Shown here piece after piece: positions 25,633 to 35,394 of a stretch of DNA of 64,000 bases; positions within the stretch are counted from its first letter, which is position 1; every line of letters begins with the position of its first letter. Both the position numbers and the translations under genes were made by a program. Source of the DNA: Allocatelliglobosispora scoriae (GTDB lineage: Bacteria; Actinomycetota; Actinomycetes; Mycobacteriales; Micromonosporaceae); assembly GCF_014204945.1 (NCBI RefSeq), contig NZ_JACHMN010000003.1, positions 248,001 to 312,000 of the forward strand, in the 5' to 3' direction. The notes beneath the pieces are model-generated. The model searched no databases. It saw nothing but the letters and a program-made list of their open reading frames with translations, and was not told the origin of the DNA.

Positions 25633-26355
25633 GTGACGGCTGATCGTGGATACCCGGACGAGCGTTGGTACGCAGAAGACCGCGGCACGCGGGACGGCTA
25701 TGCCGAGCCCGACTGGAGTGAGCGCCGCAATCCCTATGGCGTTCCGGAGCAGCGGCACACGGACGACCCCCGGCGGGGGCTCGATCCACGTGGCTCCGAG
25801 CAGCGTCCCGAGGCCCGTTACGCCTCCCTGGCCGAGCTGAGCAGCGAGGCCGAGCGGCGGCGTGCCGAGCGCCCGCCCGCCGATCCCAGGCCGGCCGATC
25901 CGCGTCCGGTCGATCCGCGCCCGGCGCTGGAGGCCCGCCCGCCCGCCGACCAGCCACCGCCGGAGCCGCCGACGGAGCCGGTCGACCGGGCGTCGCTGCG
26001 GCGGGCGGCAGAGGGCCCGACCCGCCTGACCGCCGAACCGGCCCCGGACGGGGTCTACCGCAGCAAGCGGCCCGGCGTCGCGGTCGGCATCGGCCTCGCG
26101 CTCGGTGTGCTGGAGCTCGCGATGGCCCGGGTCTTCGCGGCCGGCGTCTTCGGCGACCCGCTGGACGTGTCCCGCGCGGTCGCCGGCGGCCTGATGCTGG
26201 TGGCGCTGCCGCTGCTCGGCATCGGCCTCTACGCCCTCGCCACGGGCGCCGCCCGGGCCGTCGACCTGCGCGGACCCAGGGTCTGGCTGCGCCCGCCCCT
26301 CGCCTACCTCGTCGTGGCCCTCGTGCTGATAGTCGCCGCCGGGGCAGCGGCGTAG
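25633..26355 (+). CDS. Proline-rich membrane protein of unknown function
   Basis: 240-residue protein. The first 150 residues are hydrophilic, charged and low in complexity (Arg, Pro, Glu; with repeated PADPRP/PVDPRP). Three to four membrane segments follow (about 158-178, 186-206 and 220-239). No domain was recognised. The GTG at 25633 is chosen because longer frames run into the divergent operon's promoter region. It stands alone between the yraN operon and rpsB. The layout, disordered Pro/Arg-rich N-terminus plus C-terminal helices, resembles many actinobacterial envelope proteins. Confidence 0.65.
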   Translation: MTADRGYPDERWYAEDRGTRDGYAEPDWSERRNPYGVPEQRHTDDPRRGLDPRGSEQRPEARYASLAELSSEAERRRAERPPADPRPADPRPVDPRPALEARPPADQPPPEPPTEPVDRASLRRAAEGPTRLTAEPAPDGVYRSKRPGVAVGIGLALGVLELAMARVFAAGVFGDPLDVSRAVAGGLMLVALPLLGIGLYALATGAARAVDLRGPRVWLRPPLAYLVVALVLIVAAGAAA

Positions 26356-26592
26356 GTTAACTGCCTGTTTCGGGGGCACGATCGAGGTGTTCCCGGCACA
26401 CCGCGTATGCTTGGGATTCGGCGACCGCAGATGCGGTCGACTTCGCGCGCCTATCTCCGGCCACACGGTCGGACGGCAGCCCCCTGGTCCACGGGATCTC
26501 GATCCTCCGGTCCACCTGGCTGACGACATGGGCGCTAGGGCGAGGGCCGCCCGGCCCCCGCACTAACCAGGGAAACCCAAAGGAGCACCACC

Positions 26593-27480
26593 ATGGCCGT
26601 CGTGACCATGCGTCAACTGCTGGAGAGCGGTGTCCACTTCGGGCACCAGACCCGCCGTTGGAACCCGAAGATGAAGCGCTTCATCTTCACCGAGCGCAAT
26701 GGCATCTACATCATCGACCTCCGCCAGACCCTCGATTACATCGAGAAGGCGTACGAGTTCATCCGCGTCACCGTCGCCGAGGGCGGCTCGGTGCTCTTCG
26801 TGGGCACCAAGAAGCAGGCTCAGGAGGCCGTCGCCGGCGAGGCTTCGCGCGTCGGCATGCCCTACGTGAACCACCGCTGGCTGGGCGGCATGCTCACCAA
26901 CTTCCAGACGGTGTACAAGCGCCTGCAGCGGATGAAGGAGCTCGAGGCGATCGACCAGATCGGCGCCGAGAAGGGCTACACGAAGAAGGAGACCCTGCAG
27001 CTCCAGCGCGAGAAGATCAAGCTGACGAAGACGCTTGGCGGTCTCCGCGACATGCAGAAGCTCCCGAGCGCCATCTGGGTGATCGACACCAAGAAGGAGC
27101 ACATCGCCGTCGACGAGGCCCGCAAGCTGGGCATCCCGGTGATCGCGATCCTCGACACCAACTGCGACCCGGACGAGGTCGATTTCCCGATCCCGGGCAA
27201 CGACGACGCGATCCGCTCGGCCGAGCTGCTGACCCGGGTCGTCGCGTCCGCGGTCGCCGCCGGTCTCCTGGCCCGTTCGGCGAAGAGCCTGCGCGGCGGT
27301 TCGGCCGAGGCGAAGCCCGAGCCGGGTGCCGTCGCCGCCGACGAGCCGCTGGCCGAGTGGGAGCGCGAGCTGCTCGAGGGTGACAAGGCGAAGACCGAAG
27401 AGGCTGCCGCCGTCGCCGCCGACGAGACCGCCGAGGCTCCGGCCGACGCTGCGGTCGAGGTCAAGGCTGCCGCCGAGTAA
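26593..27480 (+). CDS. rpsB: 30S ribosomal protein S2 (uS2) with acidic tail
   Basis: Small-subunit protein needed for S1 binding and initiation. [44 protein letters not shown] and [21 protein letters not shown] are diagnostic. At 295 residues it exceeds the E. coli protein (241); the extra C-terminal 55 residues are rich in Ala, Glu and Lys, like the tail of S16 here. Start is an ATG after AAAGGAG. The 237-nt region upstream has no gene and should hold the promoter and leader. It is followed by tsf after 36 nt. Confidence 0.97.
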   Translation: MAVVTMRQLLESGVHFGHQTRRWNPKMKRFIFTERNGIYIIDLRQTLDYIEKAYEFIRVTVAEGGSVLFVGTKKQAQEAVAGEASRVGMPYVNHRWLGGMLTNFQTVYKRLQRMKELEAIDQIGAEKGYTKKETLQLQREKIKLTKTLGGLRDMQKLPSAIWVIDTKKEHIAVDEARKLGIPVIAILDTNCDPDEVDFPIPGNDDAIRSAELLTRVVASAVAAGLLARSAKSLRGGSAEAKPEPGAVAADEPLAEWERELLEGDKAKTEEAAAVAADETAEAPADAAVEVKAAAE

Positions 27481-27516
27481 TCGTCCGTCGATCACGTCAA
27501 GCCGAAAGAGATAGAG

Positions 27517-28344
27517 ATGTCTGCTGTTACTGCCCAGGACGTCAAGCGCCTGCGTGAGCTCACCGGCGCTGGGATGATGGACTGCAAGAAGGCGCTCGAG
27601 GAGTCCGAGGGCGACTTCGACAAGGCCGTCGAGCTGCTGCGGGTCAAGGGTGCGAAGGACGTCGGCAAGCGCGCCGGCCGGACCACCGCCAACGGCCTGG
27701 TCGCCCACTCGGGACCGGCGCTGCTGGAGCTCAACTGCGAGACCGACTTCGTGGCGAAGAACTCCGACTTCGTCGCGCTGGCTCAGCAGCTCGTCGAGCA
27801 CGTCGAGGCCACCAAGCCGGCCGATGTCGAGGCGCTGCTCGCGTCCCAGCTCGAGGGCGTCACCGTCGCCGAGCTGATCCAGGAGCGGTCCGCGAAGATC
27901 GGCGAGAAGCTGGTCATCAACCGGATCGCGATCTTCGATGGCGAGATCGCCGTCTACCTGCACCGCAAGGCCGCCGACCTGCCTCCGCAGGTGGGTGTGG
28001 CGGTGGAGTACACGGGTAAGGGCGACGAGGCTGCGGCTTCGGACGCTCGCGCCGTGGCGATGCAGATCGCGGCCATGCGGCCGAAGTACGTGACCCGCGA
28101 CCAGGTTCCGGCCGAGGTCGTCGAGTCGGAGCGCCGCATCGCCGAGCAGACCGCTCGCGAGGAGGGCAAGCCCGAGGCCGCCCTCACGAAGATCGTCGAG
28201 GGTCGGGTCAACTCGTTCTTCAAGGACTACGTCCTCGTCGAGCAGCCTTCGGTGACCGACCAGAAGAAGACCGTGCAGCAGGTGCTCAACGAGGCCGGCA
28301 TCACCGTGGCCCGGTTCGAGCGCTTCGAGGTTGGACAGGCCTAA
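27517..28344 (+). CDS. tsf: Elongation factor Ts
   Basis: Nucleotide exchange factor for EF-Tu. 275 residues with the UBA-like N-domain ([27 protein letters not shown] split over 1-35), the core [21 protein letters not shown], and subdomain C ending [25 protein letters not shown] start. Second gene of rpsB-tsf. A 13-bp hairpin follows, so expression of pyrH may be lower. Confidence 0.97.
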   Translation: MSAVTAQDVKRLRELTGAGMMDCKKALEESEGDFDKAVELLRVKGAKDVGKRAGRTTANGLVAHSGPALLELNCETDFVAKNSDFVALAQQLVEHVEATKPADVEALLASQLEGVTVAELIQERSAKIGEKLVINRIAIFDGEIAVYLHRKAADLPPQVGVAVEYTGKGDEAAASDARAVAMQIAAMRPKYVTRDQVPAEVVESERRIAEQTAREEGKPEAALTKIVEGRVNSFFKDYVLVEQPSVTDQKKTVQQVLNEAGITVARFERFEVGQA

Positions 28345-28353
28345 GAAATCTCC

Positions 28354-28394
28354 CCACAGGGAGGCCGTTGGTGGAAGCCAAGGCCTCCCTGTGG
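28354..28394. terminator. Hairpin between tsf and pyrH
   Basis: CCACAGGGAGGCC (28354-28366) pairs perfectly with GGCCTCCCTGTGG (28382-28394); inside the loop TTGG and CCAA can also pair. It lies 9 nt after the tsf stop, has no T-run, and probably separates rpsB-tsf from pyrH-frr-cdsA. Confidence 0.75.
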
Positions 28395-28434
28395 CATATC
28401 GTCGTCCAGGATGTCTGCAGGAGGGGTCTCAAGC

Positions 28435-29154
28435 ATGAGCCAGAAGAAGTTCCGTCGAGTTGTCCTGAAGCTCTCCGGTGAGGTCTTCGGCGGCGGTGCG
28501 GTCGGCATCGATCCCGACGTCGTGCAGGGGATCGCGAGCCAGATCGCGACGGTCGTCCGCCAGGGCGTCGAGGTGGCCGTGGTCGTCGGCGGCGGCAACT
28601 TCTTCCGCGGCGCTGAGCTGCAGAAGCGCGGCATGGAGCGGTCCCGGGCCGATTACATGGGCATGCTGGGCACGGTGATGAACTGCCTCGCCCTCCAGGA
28701 CTTCCTGGAGAAGGAGGGCATCGAGACGCGCGTGCAGACCGCCATCACGATGGCCCAGGTCGCCGAGCAGTACATTCCGCTGCGCGCGATCCGCCACCTG
28801 GAGAAGGGGCGCGTCGTCATCTTCGGCGCGGGCGCGGGCATGCCATATTTCTCCACCGACACGGTCTCCGCCCAGCGGGCGTTGGAGATCCACGCCGACG
28901 TGGTCCTGATGAGCAAGAACGGGGTGGACGGCGTCTACACGGCCGATCCCCGGACCGATCCGACCGCGCGCAAGCTCGAGCACATCACCTTCGATGAGGC
29001 GGTCCGCGAGAACCTGAGGGTGGTCGACACTGCGTCCCTCTCCCTCTGCATGGACAATGGGCTGCCGATGCTCGTCTTCGGCGCCGAGGGTGACGACACG
29101 ATCATCCGGGCGGTCAACGGCGAGAAGATCGGCACGCTGATCACCGCCGCTTAG
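28435..29154 (+). CDS. pyrH: Uridylate kinase
   Basis: UMP to UDP kinase of the amino-acid-kinase fold. 239 residues. [59 protein letters not shown] and [15 protein letters not shown] mark the UMP, phosphate and ATP sites. The ATG at 28435 has GAGGGG nine bases upstream; the upstream in-frame ATG at 28411 lacks a ribosome-binding site. First gene after the hairpin, followed by frr. Confidence 0.96.
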   Translation: MSQKKFRRVVLKLSGEVFGGGAVGIDPDVVQGIASQIATVVRQGVEVAVVVGGGNFFRGAELQKRGMERSRADYMGMLGTVMNCLALQDFLEKEGIETRVQTAITMAQVAEQYIPLRAIRHLEKGRVVIFGAGAGMPYFSTDTVSAQRALEIHADVVLMSKNGVDGVYTADPRTDPTARKLEHITFDEAVRENLRVVDTASLSLCMDNGLPMLVFGAEGDDTIIRAVNGEKIGTLITAA

Positions 29155-29218
29155 GCATCCGGCGCAGCCTACGGCGAGCGCCAGGAACATAGTTGACGAC
29201 AAGGAAGGGAGGCCCGCA

Positions 29219-29776
29219 ATGATCGACGACACGCTCCTCGAGGCCGAGGACAAGATGGAACGCGCGGTCGAGCACGCGAAGGAGGACTTCGCGGCGATTC
29301 GCACGGGCCGCGCCAGCGCCGGGATGTTCGCCAAGATCATGGTCGACTACTACGGCACACCCACCCCGCTGCCGCAGATGGCCTCGATCGGCACTCCCGA
29401 GCCCCGCATGGTGATCATCAAGCCCTACGACGCCTCGCAGATCGGTGCGATGGAGCGGGCGATCCGCGACTCCGACCTCGGCGTCAACCCCGGCAACGAG
29501 GGTACCCAGATCCGCATCGTCATCCCCCCGATGACCGAGGAGCGGCGCCGCGAGATGGTCAAGGTCGCCCGCGGCAAGGGCGAGGACGCCAAGGTCGCGG
29601 TCCGCAACATCCGGCGCAAGGGCAAGGAGGAGCTCGATCGGCTCGTCAAGGACGGCGAGGTCGGCGAGGACGACGGCCGCCGTGCCGAGAAGGAGCTCGA
29701 CGATCTGACCGGCCGCTTCGTCGGCGTGATCGACGAGATGATCAAGCACAAGGAAGTCGAGCTGCTCGAGGTATGA
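29219..29776 (+). CDS. frr: Ribosome recycling factor
   Basis: 185-residue, tRNA-shaped factor that splits post-termination ribosomes with [28 protein letters not shown], then [27 protein letters not shown] and [24 protein letters not shown] (landmarks of domains I and II) are clear. ATG with AAGGGAGG upstream. Its stop overlaps the cdsA start by 4 nt. Confidence 0.97.
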   Translation: MIDDTLLEAEDKMERAVEHAKEDFAAIRTGRASAGMFAKIMVDYYGTPTPLPQMASIGTPEPRMVIIKPYDASQIGAMERAIRDSDLGVNPGNEGTQIRIVIPPMTEERRREMVKVARGKGEDAKVAVRNIRRKGKEELDRLVKDGEVGEDDGRRAEKELDDLTGRFVGVIDEMIKHKEVELLEV

Positions 29777-31074
29777 GCGAAGACGACCGCCGGGATCCCG
29801 GCTACGGCTCCGGGGCCAGCGCTTACTCGCGCCTCGGCGGGCTCGACGACGCCGACGCGGGTGGCGGATTCTTCGCCCGTGGCGAGGACGTCGAGCCTCC
29901 ACGCCCGCCTCGGGGCCAGGCGCCCGGCCGGTCCGAGGAGACCGCCCGGCCGTCGCGGTCCCGGCGGGACTCCGGCGCTCGGGCACCCCAGGAACAGCCC
30001 CGGCGCGACACCGGCCGCCCGGAGCCGTCGGCGTGGGAGGAGCCGCCCCGCCGCGGTGCGGCCGCCCGGGGCGACGAGCCCACTCGCGGTGGCCGGCCCT
30101 CCCGAGGCCAATACGAAACCCCCGGGGGGTACGAGCACCCGCGCGCCGACGACACGGCGGAGCGTCCGGCGTACCCGGCGGAGGAGCAGCAGTCCCGTGG
30201 CGGCCGCAGTGGCCGGCGGCGCGCACCCGCCGGTGAGCCCGCGCCGCTGCCCGTGGAGCGCAAGTCCCGGGCCGGGCGCAACGTGCCGGTCTCGATCGGC
30301 GTGGGCATCCTGCTCGCGGCCGTGGTGCTGGGCACCCTGTTCTTCTACAAGCAGGCCTTCCTCGGCGTGCTCATCATCGCCGGCGCGGTCGGCAGCTGGG
30401 AGCTGATCCGGGCGATCAGGACCACCGGTGCGCAGCCACCGATGGTGCCGGTGATCGGCGGCGGCGCGGTGATGATCGCGCTCGCCTGGTTCTCCGGTCT
30501 CGACGCGCTCTCGCTGGGCCTGCTCATCGCCGTGCTCGCCACGTTCGTGTGGCGGATCGGCGACGGTCCGGAGGGTTACCAGCGCGACATGGGCGCCTCG
30601 GCCCTGATCCTCGCCTATGTGCCTTTCCTGCTCAGTTTCGGCGCGATCATGGCGACTCCCGACGACGGCAAATGGCGCATCCTGTGCTTGCTGGCGGCAG
30701 TGGTGCTCTCCGATACCGGTGGCTTCGTCGCGGGCGTTTTCCTGGGCAAACACCCCATGGCGCCGACGATCAGCCCCAAGAAGAGCTGGGAGGGGTTCGC
30801 GGGTTCGCTCATCGCCACGGCGCTGGGCAGCTCGGCGCTGCTCTACTTCCTGCTCGACGTGGACCTGTGGAAGGGCCTGGTCTTCGGCCTCGCCGTCTCC
30901 ATCGCCTGCGTGCTGGGTGACCTCGCCGAATCGCTGCTCAAACGAGACCTGGGCATCAAGGACATGAGCAACCTCCTGCCGGGGCACGGCGGCATGATGG
31001 ATCGACTCGACTCCATCGTCTTCGCCCTGCCCACGGCGTACGTCCTGCTGAGCGTGCTCGTACCCACAGCATGA
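29773..31074 (+). CDS. cdsA: Phosphatidate cytidylyltransferase with long disordered N-terminus
   Basis: Makes CDP-diacylglycerol from phosphatidate and CTP. 433 residues: about 165 residues of Arg/Pro/Gly/Glu-rich, probably disordered sequence come first, then eight or so membrane helices. The family signature [20 protein letters not shown], then [14 protein letters not shown], is at the C-terminus with its metal-binding Asp residues. The GTG/ATG-type overlap with frr (ATGA) shows coupling. Long charged N-terminal extensions are common in Micromonosporaceae CdsA, and their role is unknown. Confidence 0.94.
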   Translation: MSEDDRRDPGYGSGASAYSRLGGLDDADAGGGFFARGEDVEPPRPPRGQAPGRSEETARPSRSRRDSGARAPQEQPRRDTGRPEPSAWEEPPRRGAAARGDEPTRGGRPSRGQYETPGGYEHPRADDTAERPAYPAEEQQSRGGRSGRRRAPAGEPAPLPVERKSRAGRNVPVSIGVGILLAAVVLGTLFFYKQAFLGVLIIAGAVGSWELIRAIRTTGAQPPMVPVIGGGAVMIALAWFSGLDALSLGLLIAVLATFVWRIGDGPEGYQRDMGASALILAYVPFLLSFGAIMATPDDGKWRILCLLAAVVLSDTGGFVAGVFLGKHPMAPTISPKKSWEGFAGSLIATALGSSALLYFLLDVDLWKGLVFGLAVSIACVLGDLAESLLKRDLGIKDMSNLLPGHGGMMDRLDSIVFALPTAYVLLSVLVPTA

Positions 31075-31121
31075 CCTGGGGCGGCGCGGCCGCGGCGACG
31101 ACGTGGGAGACTGGACCGGTC

Positions 31122-32309
31122 ATGACGAACACTCCTGTGCAATCCGACCTTCCGGCGCCGACGCCAACGCCAGAGCAGCGGCAGCTGGTGGTGCTGGAGC
31201 GCGGCTCCGGCGAGCCCGCCGCCACCGCGCGCCACCGGGCGAAGATGCCTCCGCGGCACCTCGCCGACCTCGACCTGGCCGGTCGCCGGTCCGCCGTGGC
31301 CGATCTCGGTGAGAAGGAGTTCCGGGCGGGTCAGCTCTCCACCCACTACTTCGCCCGCCTCGAGCGCGATCCGGCGGCGATGACGGACATCCCGGCGGCG
31401 TCGCGCGAGCGCCTCGCGGCTGAGCTGCTCCCCAAGCTGCTGACGCCGGTCCGCGAGCTCGCCTGCGACGACGGTGCCACGCGCAAGGCGCTGTGGCGGC
31501 TCCACGACGGCTCTCTGGTCGAGAGCGTGCTGATGGGTTACCCGGACCGGGTCACGGTCTGCATCTCCAGCCAGGCGGGCTGTGGCATGGCCTGCCCGTT
31601 CTGCGCGACCGGTCAGGCCGGCCTGACCCGCAACCTCTCCACCGCCGAGATCGTCGACCAGGTGGTCTACCTCGCCGGTGTCGCCGCTTCCGGCGCCGTG
31701 CACGGCAGCCCGCCCCGGCTGAGCCACGTCGTCTTCATGGGGATGGGCGAGCCGCTCGCCAATTATCCCCGGGTGATCGACGCGATCCGGCGCCTCGTCA
31801 CGCCCGCGCCGGAGGGTCTCGGCCTGTCCCAGCGGCACATCACCGTGTCGACTGTCGGACTCGTGCCGGCAATGCGCAAGCTGGCGGAAGAGGATCTGTC
31901 CGTGACGCTTGCGCTGTCGCTCCACGCGCCTGATGATGATCTGCGCGATGAGTTGGTCCCGGTCAACCAGCGGTGGAATGTCGCCGAGGTGCTCGACGCG
32001 GCCTGGGCCTACGCGGCTCGCACCGGACGCCGCGTCTCCATCGAGTACGCCATGATCCGGGATGTAAATGATCAACCGTGGCGCGCGGACCTGCTGGGGA
32101 AGCTCCTGGCCGGAAAGCTCACCCACGTGAATCTCATCCCGCTCAATCCGACGCCGGGCAGTCGCTGGGACGCGAGCCCCAAGCCGGTGGAGCGGGAGTT
32201 CGTCCGGCGGTTGCGCGCGGCCGGGGTTGCGACCACGGTGCGTGACACCCGTGGCCGGGAGATCGACGGGGCCTGTGGACAGTTGGCGGCTAGCGAGGTG
32301 GAATCTTGA
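31122..32309 (+). CDS. rlmN: Dual-specificity 23S rRNA/tRNA (adenine-C2) methyltransferase
   Basis: Radical SAM enzyme that makes m2A2503 in 23S rRNA and m2A37 in some tRNAs. 395 residues. The iron-sulfur motif [12 protein letters not shown] is intact (CxxxCxxC), followed by [13 protein letters not shown] (GGEP-like SAM loop), [12 protein letters not shown] and SLHAPDD, and a late catalytic Cys in [10 protein letters not shown]. The start is uncertain: the ATG at 31071 overlaps the cdsA stop but adds a low-complexity leader without a ribosome-binding site; the ATG at 31122 has GGGAGA upstream and is preferred. Confidence 0.94.
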   Translation: MTNTPVQSDLPAPTPTPEQRQLVVLERGSGEPAATARHRAKMPPRHLADLDLAGRRSAVADLGEKEFRAGQLSTHYFARLERDPAAMTDIPAASRERLAAELLPKLLTPVRELACDDGATRKALWRLHDGSLVESVLMGYPDRVTVCISSQAGCGMACPFCATGQAGLTRNLSTAEIVDQVVYLAGVAASGAVHGSPPRLSHVVFMGMGEPLANYPRVIDAIRRLVTPAPEGLGLSQRHITVSTVGLVPAMRKLAEEDLSVTLALSLHAPDDDLRDELVPVNQRWNVAEVLDAAWAYAARTGRRVSIEYAMIRDVNDQPWRADLLGKLLAGKLTHVNLIPLNPTPGSRWDASPKPVEREFVRRLRAAGVATTVRDTRGREIDGACGQLAASEVES

Positions 32310-33337
32310 GCAATCAGGGGCAGCGGTTCCGGCGGCGCGCGGTACGCCGGGGATACAAAGTCGATGAGGTCGATTCGTTCCTCGACCGCGTGGAGGCGAC
32401 GCTCAACGGCGTGCCCGGCGCTGCGGTCGGCGCGCAGGAGGTCCACGACGTGGTCTTCCGGGTGCGCTTTGGGGGATATGACGAGTGGCAGGTCGACCTG
32501 CACCTCGACCGGGTGGAGCGGCAACTCTCGGAGCTCGAGGAGCGGGCGGCGCAGCCTGGCCGCGGCGCCGAGCTGCGCGCCACCGAGCTGCGTCCGGCGG
32601 AGCCGCCGAGGATGAGCCCGCAGGCTCCGGCGTCGATGGGCTCCGGCCCGGCGACCGGCAACCTGCCCAACCGGCCGGCACCGTCTCCGGCGCCGCAGCG
32701 GTTCGAGGACCCGGCGTTCGCGGGCGCGGGTTTCGACTCGCGTGACCCGTCCCGGGATCCCGGGTTCGACCCGGGCCGCCACGGCAAGATGGACATGACT
32801 TCCGAGATCCGCATGCCGGACGCCGGGCGCTTCAACCAGCCGGCGGGCGGACCGCCGCCGAGCGGACCGCCGACCGGTGGATTCAACGGCCCGCCGCCCG
32901 GATATCAGCAGCAGCAGCCGCCGCCCGGCTACCAGCAGCAGCCGCCGCCCGTGGCGCAGCCGCCGCAGGGCTACGGCCAGCCGTCCGCACCGGGTGGATT
33001 CGGTGGCGGCTTCAACGCGCCGCCGTCAGCGGGCCCGCAGGGCGGCTTCAACGGCCCGCCCGCACCGCCCGCGAGCGCTGCTCCGACGGGTGAGGTCCAG
33101 CGGGTCGACCAGATGCGCCGGGGTTTCCAGCTGCGCCGCTTCGGCAGCGGTTACGACCCGGCCCAGGTCGACCGGCTCTTCGAGGGCGTGGTCAGTGCTC
33201 TCGCCGGGCACGGCGCGACTCCGATCAGCGACAACGAGCTCGACCCGGCGCAGTTCAGCCTGGTCCCCGGCGGCTACTACGAGGGCGAGGTCGACGCGGC
33301 TCTCCGCGAGGTCCGCGACATCGTCCGCCGCCGCTGA
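32306..33337 (+). CDS. DivIVA-domain protein with Pro/Gln-rich centre
   Basis: 343-residue protein with two related short domains joined by a disordered region. The N-terminal part ([20 protein letters not shown], about 8-85) and the C-terminal part ([24 protein letters not shown], about 268-343) both follow the DivIVA repeat pattern of a basic GY motif, then a helix starting VD. Between them lie about 180 residues rich in Pro, Gly and Gln, with repeated PPPGYQQQ. It starts at a TTG overlapping the rlmN stop. DivIVA-type proteins bind curved membranes and guide polar growth; this one is probably a divergent cytoskeletal partner. Confidence 0.75.
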   Translation: MSNQGQRFRRRAVRRGYKVDEVDSFLDRVEATLNGVPGAAVGAQEVHDVVFRVRFGGYDEWQVDLHLDRVERQLSELEERAAQPGRGAELRATELRPAEPPRMSPQAPASMGSGPATGNLPNRPAPSPAPQRFEDPAFAGAGFDSRDPSRDPGFDPGRHGKMDMTSEIRMPDAGRFNQPAGGPPPSGPPTGGFNGPPPGYQQQQPPPGYQQQPPPVAQPPQGYGQPSAPGGFGGGFNAPPSAGPQGGFNGPPAPPASAAPTGEVQRVDQMRRGFQLRRFGSGYDPAQVDRLFEGVVSALAGHGATPISDNELDPAQFSLVPGGYYEGEVDAALREVRDIVRRR

Positions 33338-33355
33338 GCTCCCCGACGCCATGAA

Positions 33356-33383
33356 GAAAGGCCCCGCCTCGGCGGGGCCTTTC
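33356..33383. terminator. Intrinsic terminator after the DivIVA-domain gene
   Basis: Perfect 13-bp stem, GAAAGGCCCCGCC (33356-33368) with GGCGGGGCCTTTC (33371-33383), and a 2-nt loop. Short A and T runs within the stem allow action on both strands. It closes the pyrH-to-DivIVA transcription unit. Confidence 0.85.
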
Positions 33384-33386
33384 TCG

Positions 33387-33407
33387 GTGTGATCGAGAAG
33401 ATCACAC
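33387..33407. repeat. Second palindrome with GTGTGATC arms
   Basis: GTGTGATC (33387-33394) and GATCACAC (33400-33407) pair around GAGAA. Downstream, TTCGGCGAACCAGAC (about 33412-33426) and the complement of GTCTGTTTCCCCGAA pair with two mismatches, and TGTGATCT occurs again near 33468. This gives a second composite structure between the convergent DivIVA and DUF2631 genes. Confidence 0.5.
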
Positions 33408-33496
33408 GTAATTCGGCGAACCAGACGCGATCACGATCCAAGATCCGGTCTGTTTCCCCGAACCATGTGTGATCTTCCTGAGGGACGTTCGAATAC

Positions 33497-33715
33497 TCAG
33501 CGGAGCCCGTTGCGGCGCAGGACGGCATCACTGGCGATGATCGCGATGATGAGGCCGGCGACGATGTAGAGCCACGCCTGCTCCTCACCGGTGATGTTGC
33601 TGCCGATCGACAAGAGCAGCAGCGCGATGGCCGTGACGATCCCGGCGATGTAGCCCTTCTTCACGGGCGTGGGCTTGTGCTGATCGGGCGAGGTCACCGG
33701 CTCTGATCCAGCCAC
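33497..33715 (-). CDS. DUF2631 small membrane protein
   Basis: 72-residue protein with two membrane segments (about 22-40 and 44-63). It starts VAGSEPVTSPDQHKP and ends with DAVLRRNGLR, the conserved ends of the actinobacterial DUF2631 family. The GTG at 33715 has AAGGGA eight bases upstream; an 11-codon-longer frame starts at 33748. In mycobacteria and many relatives this gene lies close to dxr; here dxr is about 15 kb away, which suggests that the region between was inserted. Function unknown. Confidence 0.85.
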   Translation of the reverse strand: MAGSEPVTSPDQHKPTPVKKGYIAGIVTAIALLLLSIGSNITGEEQAWLYIVAGLIIAIIASDAVLRRNGLR

Positions 33716-33817
33716 GGTCGTTCCCTTCGTTGCGGCGCGTAGTGCCATCAGTGTGGCATCCGATACCCGTCAGGTAGCGTCGTGGGGTCACAGCAGCGGT
33801 AACGGCGAGGAGCAGCG

Positions 33818-35368
33818 GTGCGCATCACGGGCACGGGTCACGCGAGCATGCGGATCGACACATCGGCGGGGAGCATCCTCTGCGACCCCTGGGTGAATCC
33901 TGCCTACTTCGCATCGTGGTTCCCCTTCCCGGACAACTCCCAGCTCGACTGGGAGCAGCTCGGCGACGTCGACTACCTCTACGTGTCGCACCTGCACCGC
34001 GACCACTTCGACGCCAAGCACCTGCGGCGGTTCGTCAGCAAGAAGGCGACCGTGCTGCTCCCGGAGTACCCGACGAGCCAGCTCGAGGACGAGCTGCGCG
34101 ACCTGGGCTTCACGAGCTTCCTGCGGACGGTCTCGGACGAGGTGCACGAGCTCGACGGCGGTCTGAAGATCATGATTCAGGCGCTGATCAGCCCCACCGA
34201 CGGCCCGATCGGCGACTCGTCGCTCTGGGTGGAGCACGACGGCGTCCGCGTCCTCAACCAGAACGACGCCCGCCCCACCGACCTGGTGCGCTTCACGGAG
34301 CTGGGCCACGTGCACGCGCACATGCTGCAGTTCTCCGGCGCGATCTGGTACCCGATGGTCTACGAGCTGCCCCAGTCGGCGAAGACGGCGTTCGGCAAGC
34401 AGAAGCGCGACCGGCAATACGACCGCACGTGGCGCTACATCGACGACCTGAAGCCCAGTCACGTCTTCCCGATCGCCGGGCCGCCGTGCTTCCTCGACGA
34501 GGAGCTGTGGCACCTCAACGACATCTTCGGCGACGAGGGCAACATCTTCCCCGACCAGGCCGACTTCCTGCGGGAGTACGCCAAGGTCGGCGGCACCAAC
34601 GGCGTGGTCCTGCTGCCCGGCTCGGTCTCGACCCTGACCGCTGACGGCTGCACCACGACGCATCCGGTCGACGACGTGGACGACTTCTTCGCCAACAAGG
34701 CCGAGCACCTGAAGGCTTACCGCGACCGCGAGCTGGTGACGATCCAGCGGGAGAAGGCATCCTGGTCGCACCCGGAGATCGACGTGCTCGCCGGGATGAA
34801 GGCCCGGATCGACCCACTGCTGGAGGAGTCGGTCCGGCTGGCACAGGGTGTCGGCGGGCCGGTGCGGTTCGACCTGACCACGCCGTTCGAGGAGGGCGGC
34901 GAGATCATCGAGTCGATCCTGATCGACTTCCCCGGCAAGGAGGTCCGGATCGCCGCCGATGAGAAGGTGCGCTACCGGTTCAAGACCGAGCGCCGCCTCG
35001 TCGAGCACCTGCTCTTCATCGATGAGGGTGACTGGGTCAACTCGCTCTTCCTGTCGTGCCGCTTCACCGCCGCCCGCATCGGGCAGTACAACGAGTTCGT
35101 CTACGCCTTCTTCAAGTGCCTGTCCGAGGAGCGCCTGCAGTACGCCGAGGGCTGGTACGAATCCCAACGCCCGGACGCCGAGGACATCACGATGGGCGGC
35201 TGGACCTTCCAGCGCCGCTGCCCGCACCTCAAGGCCGACCTGACCCGCTTCGGCATCGTCGAGGGCGACACGCTCACCTGCCAGCTACACGGCTGGAAGT
35301 TCAACCTCGCCAGCGGCAAGTGCCTGACGAGCGTGGGCCACGAGATCCGCTCGGAGAAGGCTTCCTGA
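33818..35368 (+). CDS. MBL-fold hydrolase fused to a C-terminal Rieske domain
   Basis: 516-residue protein. The N-terminal half is a metallo-beta-lactamase fold: GTGHASMRIDTSAGSILCDPW, then LYVSHLHRDHFDAKH (HxHxDH metal site), with later His/Asp in FPIAGPPCF and NQNDARPTD. The C-terminal 50 residues form a Rieske [2Fe-2S] site, RRCPHLKADL and LTCQLHGWKF (CxH...CxxH). Animal CMP-sialic acid hydroxylase combines the same two domains in the opposite order. Hydroxylase activity is therefore possible but not shown. GTG start; it is followed 26 nt later by a flavoenzyme gene that could supply electrons. Confidence 0.82.
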   Translation: MRITGTGHASMRIDTSAGSILCDPWVNPAYFASWFPFPDNSQLDWEQLGDVDYLYVSHLHRDHFDAKHLRRFVSKKATVLLPEYPTSQLEDELRDLGFTSFLRTVSDEVHELDGGLKIMIQALISPTDGPIGDSSLWVEHDGVRVLNQNDARPTDLVRFTELGHVHAHMLQFSGAIWYPMVYELPQSAKTAFGKQKRDRQYDRTWRYIDDLKPSHVFPIAGPPCFLDEELWHLNDIFGDEGNIFPDQADFLREYAKVGGTNGVVLLPGSVSTLTADGCTTTHPVDDVDDFFANKAEHLKAYRDRELVTIQREKASWSHPEIDVLAGMKARIDPLLEESVRLAQGVGGPVRFDLTTPFEEGGEIIESILIDFPGKEVRIAADEKVRYRFKTERRLVEHLLFIDEGDWVNSLFLSCRFTAARIGQYNEFVYAFFKCLSEERLQYAEGWYESQRPDAEDITMGGWTFQRRCPHLKADLTRFGIVEGDTLTCQLHGWKFNLASGKCLTSVGHEIRSEKAS

Positions 35369-35394
35369 CTCGCGACTCAGCTATTCTGAGCGCC

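Noticed and set aside
31071-31121. Upstream start of rlmN overlapping the cdsA stop
   Set aside because: It would add 17 residues of low-complexity leader; the ATG at 31122 has a better ribosome-binding site. It remains possible.
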